Assembly: GCF_023525255.1 (NCBI RefSeq)
Contig: NZ_CP073355.1
Coordinates: 1,364,001 to 1,428,000 of the forward strand
Origin: Thermospira aquatica
GTDB taxonomy: Bacteria; Spirochaetota; Brevinematia; Brevinematales; Thermospiraceae
Length of the DNA: 64,000 bases
Reading direction: 5' to 3'
Below the pieces are notes generated by a model. It searched no databases and was not told where the DNA came from. It worked only from the letters and a program-made list of their open reading frames with translations. Every line of letters begins with the position of its first letter. Position 1 is the stretch's first letter. A program made the position numbers and the translations under genes. Positions 8,861 through 17,683 of this stretch are shown one piece after another.

Positions 8861-9256
8861 ATGGCACAGAAAAAGATTTATGCAACCGGTCGAAGAAAAA
8901 CGAGTGTGGCGCGAGTCTTTTTGATTCCTGGAGGAAAAGGTAAGTTTACTGTCAATGATAAGGATGTTGAGGCTTATTTTCCTTCGTATTATCATGAGAC
9001 AGTGTATCTGCCTTTAACCTTGACAGAGATGAAAAACAAGGTTGATATTTATGCAACCGTGAAGGGCGGTGGTCTGACTGGACAAGCGGAAGCTCTTCGT
9101 CATGGTATTGCCCGTGCGCTTGACAGCTATGATAAGGAAAAATATCACAAGTTGCTTAAAGAACATGGCCTTCTTACTCGTGATGCACGTATGGTTGAGA
9201 GAAAGAAATACGGTCTCAAAAAGGCACGCAAATCTCCTCAGTACTCGAAGCGTTAA
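8861..9256 (+). CDS. rpsI: 30S ribosomal protein S9
   Basis: A small-subunit protein whose C-terminal tail contacts P-site tRNA. The 131 residues include [18 protein letters not shown], the [19 protein letters not shown] block and the basic end [16 protein letters not shown]. It is preceded by CGGAGG and followed by a terminator. Confidence 0.98.
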   Translation: MAQKKIYATGRRKTSVARVFLIPGGKGKFTVNDKDVEAYFPSYYHETVYLPLTLTEMKNKVDIYATVKGGGLTGQAEALRHGIARALDSYDKEKYHKLLKEHGLLTRDARMVERKKYGLKKARKSPQYSKR

Positions 9257-9273
9257 TTGTTTCGGAATATATC

Positions 9274-9299
9274 AGCCGGTCGAAAGACCGGCTTTTTTA
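9274..9299 (+). terminator. Rho-independent terminator of rplM-rpsI
   Basis: Perfect 8-bp stem AGCCGGTC / GACCGGCT with a GAAA tetraloop, followed directly by a run of T residues, 17 nt after the rpsI stop. Confidence 0.95.
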
Positions 9300-9345
9300 T
9301 TTTTTCATCGTGTTTGTCGATAAATTGAAAGAGTATGGAGGTAAG

Positions 9346-10230
9346 ATGGAACAGGAGCTTACGGGTTTTTTGGAGATGCTCCGTTATGAGAAAGCTTTCT
9401 CTGAACATACTCTTGTTGCCTATGCAAATGATGTGAGAGATTTTCTTGCTTTTGCCAGGGGAAAAGCCTGGAATGTACGGGATATCAAGTATTCTCATAT
9501 TCACGAATATATGACAGTGCTGGGGAAAGAGTATCAGCCTACCACGATAGCTAGAAAACAGGCGGCGCTCCGTTCTTTTTATCGCTATCTTGTAAAAAAG
9601 GGGGTGGTTACTTTTAATCCCTTTACTCTTGTCAAGACACCTAAAAAGCCTTCTTATCTGCCGAAGGTTTTTACAGTAGAAGAGGTAATGGAACTTCTTT
9701 CATCGCTTCCAGAAGAAACCCCCCAACAGCGGCGAAATAAGTGTCTTCTTCTTCTGATGTATGGAGGGGGACTGCGTATTTCAGAGGTGGCAGGTCTTCG
9801 TTTGGGAGATATTCATTTTGCAACGGGGACATTGACCATTGTGGGAAAGAGGAAAAAGGTTCGGGAGATTCCTATTGGAAGGGTAGCGATGGATTGTTTA
9901 AAGAAATATCTTCCTTACCGGAGAGAGATCAGTCCTTTTGCAGGAAAAAGTGATGCGGTGTTCTTAACACGGAGTGGAAAGGCGATAACTTCCAGGATGG
10001 TTCGGTATGTGTTTTCTCAGGTCATCTCGGCAATGGCTCTTGAGCGACAACTTTCTCCGCATGCCTTGAGGCATTCTTTTGCAACGCATTTACTTCAAAA
10101 TGGAGCTTCGCTTCGGGCTATTCAGGAAATGTTGGGGCATAGTTCGCTTTCAACGACACAGATCTATACCCATCTTTCCGTTGAAAGGCTTCGTTCTCTT
10201 TATGAGCAGTATCATCCCCATGCAAAGTAG
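9346..10230 (+). CDS. Tyrosine recombinase of the XerC/XerD family
   Basis: A site-specific recombinase, probably one of the Xer proteins that resolve chromosome dimers. The product from ATG 9346 is 294 residues, the normal Xer size. The N-terminal SAM-like domain (FLEMLRYEKAFSEHTLVAYANDVRDF) is followed by the catalytic domain with Arg in GLRISEVAGLRLGD, the HALRHSFATHLL box, GHSSLSTTQIYTH and the nucleophilic Tyr of IYTH. TGGAGG precedes this ATG; an in-frame GTG at 9310 has no such site. Whether it is XerC, XerD or a single XerH-like enzyme cannot be told from one gene, so no symbol is given. Confidence 0.93.
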   Translation: MEQELTGFLEMLRYEKAFSEHTLVAYANDVRDFLAFARGKAWNVRDIKYSHIHEYMTVLGKEYQPTTIARKQAALRSFYRYLVKKGVVTFNPFTLVKTPKKPSYLPKVFTVEEVMELLSSLPEETPQQRRNKCLLLLMYGGGLRISEVAGLRLGDIHFATGTLTIVGKRKKVREIPIGRVAMDCLKKYLPYRREISPFAGKSDAVFLTRSGKAITSRMVRYVFSQVISAMALERQLSPHALRHSFATHLLQNGASLRAIQEMLGHSSLSTTQIYTHLSVERLRSLYEQYHPHAK

Positions 10231-10380
10231 AGTGGCATAGGGTGTTTTCTCTCTGCTGGCCAAAATCTTGCTTTTTGAAAAGACAGCGTGGCTGAAGTAC
10301 GCGAAAACCTGAGAGTTTTGGATGTGTGAGTCGTGCATAGGTTTTTTCTGGCGGGTGAGTCATGGTTTATCAAACGACAC

Positions 10381-10417
10381 ACTGCAAAAGGGTAATAGCA
10401 TCTCTTGGGAAGAGATG
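10381..10417. repeat. Inverted 19-nt repeat plus hairpin between convergent genes
   Basis: An inverted copy of the 19-nt family (ACTGCAAAAGGGTAATAGC, 10381-10399) abuts a perfect 8-bp hairpin, CATCTCTT / AAGAGATG with loop GGG (10399-10417). The hairpin lies between the convergent recombinase and znuB genes and could end transcription from either side, although no T-run follows it. Confidence 0.6.
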
Positions 10418-10449
10418 GGATGTTATGAGTTGCGGGTATACCAGGGTTT

Positions 10450-11298
10450 TCAGCTTGTTTTCAACGCCACTCTTTTCACGAGCAGACTTCCCAGATAGAC
10501 GATTGCTAAAGAGAGAACAGTAAGTGCTCCCGTTGGCAGATCAAGGTAATAACTGAGAACAAGACCAAAAAGAGAGAAAAAAGCCACAAGACTGGAAGCC
10601 ACCACAATGATTCGGGAAAGCTTGTGAAAAAAGAGAGAAGCGATAGCCGCAGGAAGTGTGAGAAGAGCAATGACCATAACAGCACCCATGACCTGTAACA
10701 TCAAAAAGACGGTAAGGGAAACCATGACAATGAGCAATAACTGCAAGAAAGAAACAGCTATTCCCCTTATTCTCGCAAAGTCTTCATCAAAACTTACCGC
10801 TTGTAGCTGGGGATAGAAAAAAAGAGTGGTAGTGGTGACAATGCTACCGAGAATTCCCATCATCCAGAGGTCTTCTCGAGTGAGCAGGAGAATATTGCCG
10901 AAAAGGTAACTCATGGGATCGGTATAGGTCGGTGTGATGGTAAGGAGAAGGAGTCCCAGAGACATCCCAATGACCCAGACGGCTCCCAGAACTGTGTCGA
11001 GACGTTCTTTACCACGGATGAATATCCACCCTATCAATAATCCCACAAGAATCGAGGCAATCATAGCCCCAAGGGTAGGAGACATCCAGGACCATTTCCA
11101 TACTATCTGGAGGTAGACACCAAGTCCCACCCCCCCAATGATGGCATGACTCACCGCTCCAGCCATCGAGCTCATCCTTCGTACAACCACAAAACTTCCC
11201 ATCATCCCAAAAGGAATACTTGCAATCAATGAGGCAATACAAGCATACCGGAGAAAAGGCACATCGTTACTGAAGAGAACCGACAGAAAAGATTCCAT
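10450..11298 (-). CDS. znuB: Metal ABC transporter permease (ZnuB/MntB family)
   Basis: The membrane channel of a zinc or manganese importer (ABC-3 family). From ATG 11298 the product is 282 residues with about eight hydrophobic segments. It contains the family signature SMAGAVSHAIIGGVGLGVYL near residue 45 and a conserved later segment (LMLQVMGAVMVIALLTLPAAIASLF). GAAAGGAGG lies before this ATG; longer in-frame starts fall inside znuC and are rejected. The gene starts 4 nt after the znuC stop. Zinc is preferred over manganese only because the partner binding protein has a His-rich loop. Confidence 0.93.
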   Translation of the reverse strand: MESFLSVLFSNDVPFLRYACIASLIASIPFGMMGSFVVVRRMSSMAGAVSHAIIGGVGLGVYLQIVWKWSWMSPTLGAMIASILVGLLIGWIFIRGKERLDTVLGAVWVIGMSLGLLLLTITPTYTDPMSYLFGNILLLTREDLWMMGILGSIVTTTTLFFYPQLQAVSFDEDFARIRGIAVSFLQLLLIVMVSLTVFLMLQVMGAVMVIALLTLPAAIASLFFHKLSRIIVVASSLVAFFSLFGLVLSYYLDLPTGALTVLSLAIVYLGSLLVKRVALKTS

Positions 11299-11302
11299 TT
11301 TT

Positions 11303-12037
11303 CTACAACCTCCTTTCGTTATTGTGAGAGAGTTTGTGGTAGGTTGTTGAGTAACCATAAGTAGAAGAATCATCTCCTGAGGTAGGAATATCATGTTCAC
11401 AGAGAGTTTGGTGGATACAGAGCACTCGATCGGTTATGGTATTGATAAAACCTGTATCATGTGTAACGAGGAGAATGGTTTTTTCTCTCTTGAGAGTAGA
11501 TAACAGGGAGAAGAGTTTCTCCTCACTTTCGCTGTCAATACTTGCTGAGGGTTCATCGAGGAAAAGAATTCTGGCCTCTGAGGCAAGTGCCCGGGCGATG
11601 AGGACGCGCTGGAGCTGTCCACCCGAGAGGTGAGAGAATGTTTCCTTTTGCAGATGGAGAAGCCCCACCTTGTCCAGTGCTTCGAGAGCACATTTTTTGT
11701 CCTTGTCTGTATACCATCCCCAGGGTTTGAGTCTGCCTTGAAGTACCATTTCTTCTACGGTGAGGGGGAATTGGCGGTCAAAGATACCGGATTGTGGAAC
11801 ATAGCCGATAATTTGCCGTTGTTTGATATTTGGTTGACCGTAGATAAGGATAGATCCACTCCATGGTTGGAGAAGACCAAGCAAAAGCCTCAGAAGAGTA
11901 GTTTTCCCTCCACCATTTGGACCGACAAGCGTTACAAATTCCCCTTCGTTAATGGAAAAACTTACATTGTTGACAATGGGTTTCTCAGCATACCCAAAGG
12001 AAAGATTTTTGACCTCTATAGCGACACTCATTGCCAT
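11303..12037 (-). CDS. znuC: Metal ABC transporter ATP-binding protein (ZnuC family)
   Basis: The ATPase of the importer. The 244 residues show Walker A GPNGGGKTTLL (about 39-49), the Q-loop in IIGYVPQ, the signature LSGGQLQRVLIARALA, Walker B ARILFLDEPSASID and the switch His in LLVTHDTG. The ATG overlaps the 3' end of znuA by 10 nt; a second ATG two codons on is also possible. The C-terminal tail (after CEHDIP) is unusually rich in Ser, Thr, Tyr and His and could be an extension special to this lineage. Confidence 0.95.
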   Translation of the reverse strand: MAMSVAIEVKNLSFGYAEKPIVNNVSFSINEGEFVTLVGPNGGGKTTLLRLLLGLLQPWSGSILIYGQPNIKQRQIIGYVPQSGIFDRQFPLTVEEMVLQGRLKPWGWYTDKDKKCALEALDKVGLLHLQKETFSHLSGGQLQRVLIARALASEARILFLDEPSASIDSESEEKLFSLLSTLKREKTILLVTHDTGFINTITDRVLCIHQTLCEHDIPTSGDDSSTYGYSTTYHKLSHNNERRL

Positions 12038-12912
12038 GCTCCAATGAGAGTCTGACTGATCTTTTTTATCATGGTTTCATAATTGTAATCAAGGGGATTG
12101 ATTTCTACTACTTTCCCGCCGATGGCTTTTGCTATAGCCTGTGCACTTTTTTGAGAAAAGCCCTGCTGGACGAAGATAACTTTTACCTTTTGTTGTTTTG
12201 CTTTTTGAACGAGAGCATGTATCTGGCGGGAGGATGGTTCTTTTCCCTCTATTTCGATGGATTGTTGGATAAGCCCATAGTCATCGGCAAAGTATCCTAA
12301 AACAGGATGGTAGATAAAAAAGGTTTTTCCCCTGTGCCGGTTCAATTGCTGGCGTATTTCGTTGTCAAGATTCTGAAGTTTTTGAATAAGTTGGGAGTAA
12401 TTTTTTTCGTAGATCTCTTTCCCTTCTGGGTCGAGGGAGCTGAGTTTATCGAGGATAGTTTTTGCCTGAAGGGTAGCAAGTCTCAGGCTCATCCAGATAT
12501 GGGGATCAGGTGCACCAACCCTGTCTTCGTGTTCTTCATGGTCCTCTCCGGCTTCATGGTGAGAGGGGATCTCGTGTTCGAGGAGACTTCTTTTTTTGAT
12601 GCCTTGAGAGGTATCGACGATCTGAAGGTTGTGGTATGATTTTTGGATACGGTTTACGAGCTGGGTTTCAAATTCCAGTCCAATAGTAAACCAAACACTG
12701 CTTCGTGAGAGTTCAACCATCTGGGAGGGGAGGGGTTCATACGTATGGGGATTTTTGCCGGATGGAACCATCACATGAACCTGTACTCTGTTTCCTCCGA
12801 TTTTTTCAACAAGGTAGCGTTGAGGTTCCAGGGTTACCGTTACTTTTAAGGGTGTGGCAAACATCCCTCCAGTTATGAGAAGACAATGTACAAGAAAAAA
12901 CCACAATTTCAT
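12028..12912 (-). CDS. znuA: Zinc ABC transporter substrate-binding protein
   Basis: The periplasmic metal-binding protein that feeds ZnuBC. The 294-residue product has a signal peptide (MKLWFFLVHCLLITGGMFA), the first ligand region PSGKNPHTYEP, a His/Glu-rich flexible loop between about 115 and 135 (HEIPSHHEAGEDHEEHEDR) typical of zinc rather than manganese binders, the second ligand FFIYHPVLGYFADDYGL, and the late acidic ligand in INPLDYNYETM. A GGAGGAAAA site precedes the ATG. It is first in a three-gene operon with an operator-like palindrome in its promoter. Confidence 0.95.
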   Translation of the reverse strand: MKLWFFLVHCLLITGGMFATPLKVTVTLEPQRYLVEKIGGNRVQVHVMVPSGKNPHTYEPLPSQMVELSRSSVWFTIGLEFETQLVNRIQKSYHNLQIVDTSQGIKKRSLLEHEIPSHHEAGEDHEEHEDRVGAPDPHIWMSLRLATLQAKTILDKLSSLDPEGKEIYEKNYSQLIQKLQNLDNEIRQQLNRHRGKTFFIYHPVLGYFADDYGLIQQSIEIEGKEPSSRQIHALVQKAKQQKVKVIFVQQGFSQKSAQAIAKAIGGKVVEINPLDYNYETMIKKISQTLIGAWQ

Positions 12913-12943
12913 TTTTTCCTCCTTTGAATTGGTTTACCAAAAC

Positions 12944-12997
12944 GCAACTCAGTTGCATTATATTTAATATTATACTCATAAAGTGGGAAAAAGTCAA
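12944..12997 (-). promoter_or_regulatory. znuABC promoter with palindromic operator (Zur/Fur-family candidate)
   Basis: On the minus strand TTGACT (12992-12997), a 17-bp spacer and TATAAT (12969-12974) form the promoter. Immediately downstream lies the perfect odd palindrome GCAACTGAGTTGC (12944-12956, 6-1-6), placed where bound repressor would block initiation. A Zur-type regulator is the natural guess for a zinc importer; that is inference, since the motif is seen only once here. Confidence 0.75.
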
Positions 12998-13188
12998 GTG
13001 TATGTTTGCGTTTTTTGGTCAGGTAAAGAATCTTTATTTTGGGCTTTTGTGTTACGGGAAAGAAAGTGGAAAAACTTTTTCATCATGTGATAAAGGGCGT
13101 AGAGTGAAATGATTTTTTTACCTCGTTTGAAAGATGACTATGGCCCAGATGTTTTTTTCAAAGATTTAAGGGAGAGTAAGATGCCATG
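12998..13188. other. Spacer without recognisable features
   Basis: I see no gene, repeat copy or clear terminator in the interval between the znuABC promoter and the end of dnaE. Confidence 0.5.
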
Positions 13189-16100
13189 TTATACAAACCA
13201 GAAGGCCTGGAGCCCTTCAAGGGAGGCGATCTTTTCTATTAGTTCAGGCAGGAATTTTACCCCAAAACGAGGATGAGCCTGGATGGAGGAGGTCCTGTCT
13301 TTATCCAGGATATGGAAGATAAGCTGGATGGTTCCATGGTTTTCTTTCTGGCCTGTCCACTGGCAGAGGGTTTCAAGGGAGCTTTTGATCACATGAGATT
13401 GCCCTTCCCAGAGAAGGTGAAGACTTCGTAGGGTAAAACGGTTCGAGAGGACGGTATCTAATGGCATCATTTCCACTATATTGAGATATACCTGGTTGTC
13501 TTTACCCGGATTGTACTGAGCCCGAATAAGGACAAACTGGCCTTCTTTGAGAAGATTTTCGAATCGTTCGTATTCCGGTGAAAAAAGACTGAACTTGAGA
13601 CTGCTGTTTCCATAAAAAAGTTTGAAGCTGGCAAAAGGTTTACCTCGCTGGGTGGTGCGGATGCTGATCTCGGCAAGGTATCCCCAGATGGTGAAGGTAA
13701 TGCCAGGGGGAATCTTTGAGAGAGCCGGGTCTGGTATCCATACGAGATGTTTAAGTTGGTTTTCGTAGTGACTGAGAAATCTCTGGGAGAGGGGGAAACC
13801 GATAACCTCTTTTTCCATGAGAAATTCTTCCTGGTGGGAGAGGATACGGGTTTTGTGTGAGGAAACGGGGGGAAGATGGTGTTCTTCGAGTTCGTCAAAC
13901 AAACCAACAATACCATTGGCTTTATCTTTAGTTTTTTCTTGATAGTGATCAATATACCAATCCAGTTGGTCAAGGTAGAGAGCCTTTTTTTCGGCTCGTG
14001 TTTCTCCCAAAAGATTATCAAAGGCGCCAGCTTTGAGAAGGATTTCTACTACAGGGCGCCGGAATTCCTGATGAGTGTGCATTCTTTCAAGAAAGTTTTC
14101 AAAGCTTGTGAAAGGTCCGTGCTTTTCTCTTTCTTCTTCCATGGCAAGGGCAAACCCTTCTCCCATGCCTTTGATGGCGCCGAATCCAAACCGTATAGCC
14201 CAGCGGTCATTGTCTGTTTTGATTTCCTGAAAGATGTAGCGGCTGTGGTTTATGTCTGGCGGGAGGATGGTGATCCCGGCTTTTGTACACTCCTCGCAGT
14301 AAGCCTGAACGTCTTCGGTTTTGCTCATGTTGGCAGTGAGAAGGCTCGCCATGAATTCTGGGCGGTAGTGTGTTTTGAGGTAAGCGATTTGATAGGCAAG
14401 GATAGCATAAGCAGCCGAGTGGGATTTGTTAAAAGCATACGAGGAAAAGGGAATCAGAATCTCAAAGATCTTTTCAGCAAGTTCCTTTGGATAGCCATTT
14501 TTTATGGAGCCTTCTATCCAGTCAGGACGAATCTTGTCGAGTTCCTCTGGTTTTTTCTTGGCCATGATACGGCGGACGTTGTCTGCTTTGCCGAGACTGA
14601 AACCAGCCATCACCTGGGCTATTTGCATCACCTGTTCCTGATACACGATGATACCATACGTGCTTTCGAGGATGGGTTTGAGGTTTTCGTGGAAACAGTC
14701 AATGGCTTCTTGCCCTTGTTTTCGTCGGATATAGGCGGGGATCTGGTCCATGGGACCTGGCCGATAGAGGGCGTTCATGGCGATAAGATCGTCAATGCAT
14801 GTGGGACGAAGTTGCTTGAGGTATTCTGTCATCCCTGTGGATTCAAACTGGAAGATTCCTTTGGTTTCTCCCCGGGAGAAAACGGCATACACTTCCTGGT
14901 CATCCAGGGGAACATTCTGGATATCAAGTCGGATATGATGATTGTGCCAGACGCGATCAAGAGTATCTTTGATGATACTCAGGTTGGCAAGTCCAAGAAT
15001 ATCCATTTTGAGAAGACCATTTTTTTCGAGGTAGGATCCTTCATATTGTGTAGAAATGGCTCCCGTACTCATATCTTTGTAGAGAGGGACAACATCGGTG
15101 AGATCAACATCTGAGATGATAAGCCCCGAGGCATGGGTTCCGAGGTTTCTGAGGTTGCCATCAAGGCGGATAGAGTACGCTAACCACTTTTTCTGGATCT
15201 CTGTTCCGTTTTTGAGTAAGTCAAGTTCAGGCACATGGGTCATGGCTTCCTCAAGAGATTCGTTGGGGTCAATGAGTTTGGCAATACGGTCCACCTCCGC
15301 GAGAGGGATACCCAATACCCTTCCTACGTCTCGTATTGTGGATCGGCTCTTGAGCATACCAAAAGTGATGATATCAGCGGTTCTGTTGTAGCCATATTTG
15401 CTTCTGATGTATTCTTTGACTTCGTCGCGGCGACTATCCTCAAAGTCAATATCGATATCTGGCATGCTGACACGCTCGGGATTGAGGAAGCGTTCAAAGA
15501 GAAGCTGGTATCGTATGGGATCTACCTGGGTGATTTCAAGAACCCACGACAGGATAGCCCCTGCTGCTGAACCGCGTCCTGGTCCTACCCAGATTCCATG
15601 ACGCTTGGCAAAGTGAACGAAATCACGGACAATGAGAAAGTAATTGGAAAAACCGATGTTTTTGGTTTCCTCCATGTAACGGATGAGATCAAGCTCAGTG
15701 GAAAGTCTCTGTCTATAATCTTCAGGAACGTCTTCGTAGTTTTTAACACCGAAACGGTTTATAAGTCCTTGTTTGGCGAGTTTCGTAAGATAACTGTGGG
15801 CGTTTTCTCCTTCAGGGAGGGGGTAAATAGGAGTGTGCATCTCGTTAAAGGAAAGCTTAAGCGTACACATTTCTGCGATGAGAAGGGTGTTATGAAGACT
15901 TTCTGGAACTTCTCCAAAAATCTGGAACATCTCTTCGGTACTTTTGAGATAGAACTGGTTGGTAGGGTAGCGTTGCAGTTTGGGATCATCAAGAGTGGTT
16001 TTATCCCGGATGGCGAACATTACTTCTTGAAGTTCAGAATCTTGTGGAGAAAGGTAATGGGCATCATTGGTGGCCACAAGAGGAAGCTGGTATTTTTGGG

Positions 16101-16692
16101 AAAGTTTTAGAAGCTCGCGGTTGACAATCTTTTGTTCATTGATCCCCTGGTCCTGCAGTTCGAGGAAAAAGCCGTCTTTTCCGAAAAGCTCCTTGTACCA
16201 TTCGAGGGTATGATGAAGTTTGTCGGTTTGTTCTGAAAGGATGTAGCTTGGGATTTCACCCCCTAAACAGGCAGAGAGGGCGACGAGTCCTTCATGGTGC
16301 ATTTCAAGTAGTTCATGGTCTATACGAGGTTTGGAGTAAAATCCCTCCAGGTAACCGGCCGAGGAGAGTTTGAGGAGGTTTTTGTAGCCGGTGAGGTCTT
16401 TAGCGAGAAGAACAAGGTGGTAGTATTTTTCGTCTTTATCTCTTTCAAAACGGCTTTTTGGGGCTACATAAAACTCGCATCCCAGAATGGGTTTGATGGG
16501 GCTTTCTGGATGTGACTTGGAGTACTCTTCACACTTGGTGTAGAATTCCATCGCACCGAAGAGATTTCCATGATCGGTGAGAGCCACAGCTCTTTGTTTG
16601 TGTTGGGCTACTTGCTTGACGAGAGCAGGGATCTGACTTACACCATCAAGCAGACTGTAGTGAGAATGAACATGAAGATGAACAAAATCCAT
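13189..16692 (-). CDS. dnaE: DNA polymerase III alpha subunit
   Basis: The replicative polymerase. From ATG 16692 it is 1167 residues, a normal DnaE length; an in-frame start at 16728 would place the AAAGGAG ribosome binding site inside the gene. The PHP domain opens with FVHLHVHSHYSLLDG and LTDHGNLFGAMEF. The polymerase core shows VGPGRGSAAGAILSW, the catalytic acidic run MPDIDIDFED, IFQFESTGMTEYL, and FNKSHSAAYAILAYQIAYLK. The OB-fold follows near residue 980 (FTIWGYLAEISIRTTQRGKPFASFKL) and the C-terminal tau-binding region ends the protein. It is divergent from the tRNA-Thr gene. Confidence 0.98.
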   Translation of the reverse strand: MDFVHLHVHSHYSLLDGVSQIPALVKQVAQHKQRAVALTDHGNLFGAMEFYTKCEEYSKSHPESPIKPILGCEFYVAPKSRFERDKDEKYYHLVLLAKDLTGYKNLLKLSSAGYLEGFYSKPRIDHELLEMHHEGLVALSACLGGEIPSYILSEQTDKLHHTLEWYKELFGKDGFFLELQDQGINEQKIVNRELLKLSQKYQLPLVATNDAHYLSPQDSELQEVMFAIRDKTTLDDPKLQRYPTNQFYLKSTEEMFQIFGEVPESLHNTLLIAEMCTLKLSFNEMHTPIYPLPEGENAHSYLTKLAKQGLINRFGVKNYEDVPEDYRQRLSTELDLIRYMEETKNIGFSNYFLIVRDFVHFAKRHGIWVGPGRGSAAGAILSWVLEITQVDPIRYQLLFERFLNPERVSMPDIDIDFEDSRRDEVKEYIRSKYGYNRTADIITFGMLKSRSTIRDVGRVLGIPLAEVDRIAKLIDPNESLEEAMTHVPELDLLKNGTEIQKKWLAYSIRLDGNLRNLGTHASGLIISDVDLTDVVPLYKDMSTGAISTQYEGSYLEKNGLLKMDILGLANLSIIKDTLDRVWHNHHIRLDIQNVPLDDQEVYAVFSRGETKGIFQFESTGMTEYLKQLRPTCIDDLIAMNALYRPGPMDQIPAYIRRKQGQEAIDCFHENLKPILESTYGIIVYQEQVMQIAQVMAGFSLGKADNVRRIMAKKKPEELDKIRPDWIEGSIKNGYPKELAEKIFEILIPFSSYAFNKSHSAAYAILAYQIAYLKTHYRPEFMASLLTANMSKTEDVQAYCEECTKAGITILPPDINHSRYIFQEIKTDNDRWAIRFGFGAIKGMGEGFALAMEEEREKHGPFTSFENFLERMHTHQEFRRPVVEILLKAGAFDNLLGETRAEKKALYLDQLDWYIDHYQEKTKDKANGIVGLFDELEEHHLPPVSSHKTRILSHQEEFLMEKEVIGFPLSQRFLSHYENQLKHLVWIPDPALSKIPPGITFTIWGYLAEISIRTTQRGKPFASFKLFYGNSSLKFSLFSPEYERFENLLKEGQFVLIRAQYNPGKDNQVYLNIVEMMPLDTVLSNRFTLRSLHLLWEGQSHVIKSSLETLCQWTGQKENHGTIQLIFHILDKDRTSSIQAHPRFGVKFLPELIEKIASLEGLQAFWFV

Positions 16693-16721
16693 AGCCAAAA
16701 AGCTCCTTTGTCTTGAGAATA

Positions 16722-16750
16722 TTGACAAATTCAGAAATTTATGTTATACT
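16722..16750 (+). promoter_or_regulatory. Promoter of tRNA-Thr
   Basis: TTGACA (16722-16727), 17-bp spacer, TATACT (16745-16750), 15 nt before the mature 5' end of the tRNA. Confidence 0.88.
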
Positions 16751-16765
16751 ATATGCCTCATATAT

Positions 16766-16838
<73 letters not shown>

Positions 16839-16840
16839 GT

Positions 16841-16866
16841 ACCCCCAGTTTCTGGGGGTTTTTTTA
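16841..16866 (+). terminator. Terminator after tRNA-Thr
   Basis: 8-bp stem ACCCCCAG / CTGGGGGT with a TTT loop and a T-run of eight, 2 nt after the tRNA. It also covers the stop codon of the convergent nrdG gene. Confidence 0.93.
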
Positions 16867-17496
16867 TGCTCGCAGAGCATTTTCTTCTCTGTTTATTGCC
16901 TTTTCATAGATAGTTGGGTCTCGATACTCCTGAAATACCAGAGATATCCCTAGTTCCTGCGTGAGTTTTTCCATACTCTTTGGCGAAATCCCCGGAATAA
17001 GCGTCGTACGAAACTGGTGGGGTTTGCCGCTTGCCTGAATAAGCTTGATGGATTTTTTTAGCAGAGAAATATCACACGATGGAAGTCCTATGGCTTCCCT
17101 ATAGGATTCCCATGTTTGTTTTATATCCATCGCAAAAAAGTCTACGGCTTTTTCTTTTAAGGCGCGCTCTATCCATTCGGGATGGGAACCGTTGGTGTCT
17201 ATTTTGGTTTCGTAGCCCAGAGATTTTGCCCACAAAAGAAACTCGATCAGACGATCTCCCCATAGGGTGGGTTCTCCCCCCGTAACACAGATCCCATCAA
17301 GTTGATCTTTTCGCTGAAGAAGGAAGGCTTTTATATCGTCTTCTGGAAGCGGAGAAAGAAGCCCGAGTCTCTCGGGGTAAACGAGATCTTTGTTGTGACA
17401 CCAGGGACAACGGAAGTTGCAGCCCCCTGTAAACAGGGTAGCTGCAATCCTCCCTGGAAAATCAACAAGAGTGGTTTTCTGAAGGCCGTAAAACAT
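16864..17496 (-). CDS. nrdG: Anaerobic ribonucleotide reductase activating enzyme (radical SAM)
   Basis: NrdG uses a [4Fe-4S] cluster and S-adenosylmethionine to install the glycyl radical of the anaerobic reductase. The product (about 210 residues) begins MFYGLQKTTLVDFPGRIAATLFTGGCNFRCPWCHN, with the radical SAM motif CNFRCPWC (CX3CX2C), and has the GICVTGGEPTL motif near residue 80. Its 5' end overlaps the small glycyl-radical gene by about 35 nt, so its translation is probably coupled. An in-frame TTG two codons earlier (17502) is an alternative start. Confidence 0.92.
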   Translation of the reverse strand: MFYGLQKTTLVDFPGRIAATLFTGGCNFRCPWCHNKDLVYPERLGLLSPLPEDDIKAFLLQRKDQLDGICVTGGEPTLWGDRLIEFLLWAKSLGYETKIDTNGSHPEWIERALKEKAVDFFAMDIKQTWESYREAIGLPSCDISLLKKSIKLIQASGKPHQFRTTLIPGISPKSMEKLTQELGISLVFQEYRDPTIYEKAINREENALRA

Positions 17497-17662
17497 CGCC
17501 AAAAGCCCTGTCGTAGGTTAAACGTTCAGAAAACTCTTGTTTTTTCCCGATGTTCCAGTTTTGAACTGGACGGTAGTACCCAACTACACGGGAATACACC
17601 TCTGTAGGCATAACGAGTTTTTTGTTTTCCTGCACCATCGTTTCAGCTCTCTGTGTGCTCAT
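17462..17662 (-). CDS. Separate glycyl-radical C-terminal segment of anaerobic ribonucleotide reductase
   Basis: A 66-residue protein. Residues about 20-50 (TEVYSRVVGYYRPVQNWN, then GKKQEFSERLTYD) match the extreme C-terminus of class III NrdD proteins, which carries the radical glycine in RVxGY. The main nrdD gene upstream ends before this segment, so the radical site seems to be supplied in trans. The ATG has a strong AAAGGAGG 6 nt upstream and lies in the same frame as nrdD, separated from its TAA stop by only seven codons. The 3' end overlaps nrdG. Small NrdD-like proteins of this kind exist in other genomes, but I know of no functional description. Confidence 0.85.
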   Translation of the reverse strand: MSTQRAETMVQENKKLVMPTEVYSRVVGYYRPVQNWNIGKKQEFSERLTYDRAFGDVLRPSENHSC

Positions 17663-17683
17663 ACGCTTCCTCCTTTTTGTTTT

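Noticed and set aside
13876-15114. A long open frame (412 codons) on the plus strand
   Set aside because: It lies wholly antisense to the well supported dnaE gene, has no ribosome binding site and shows no family motif; other long antisense frames in dnaE are of the same kind.
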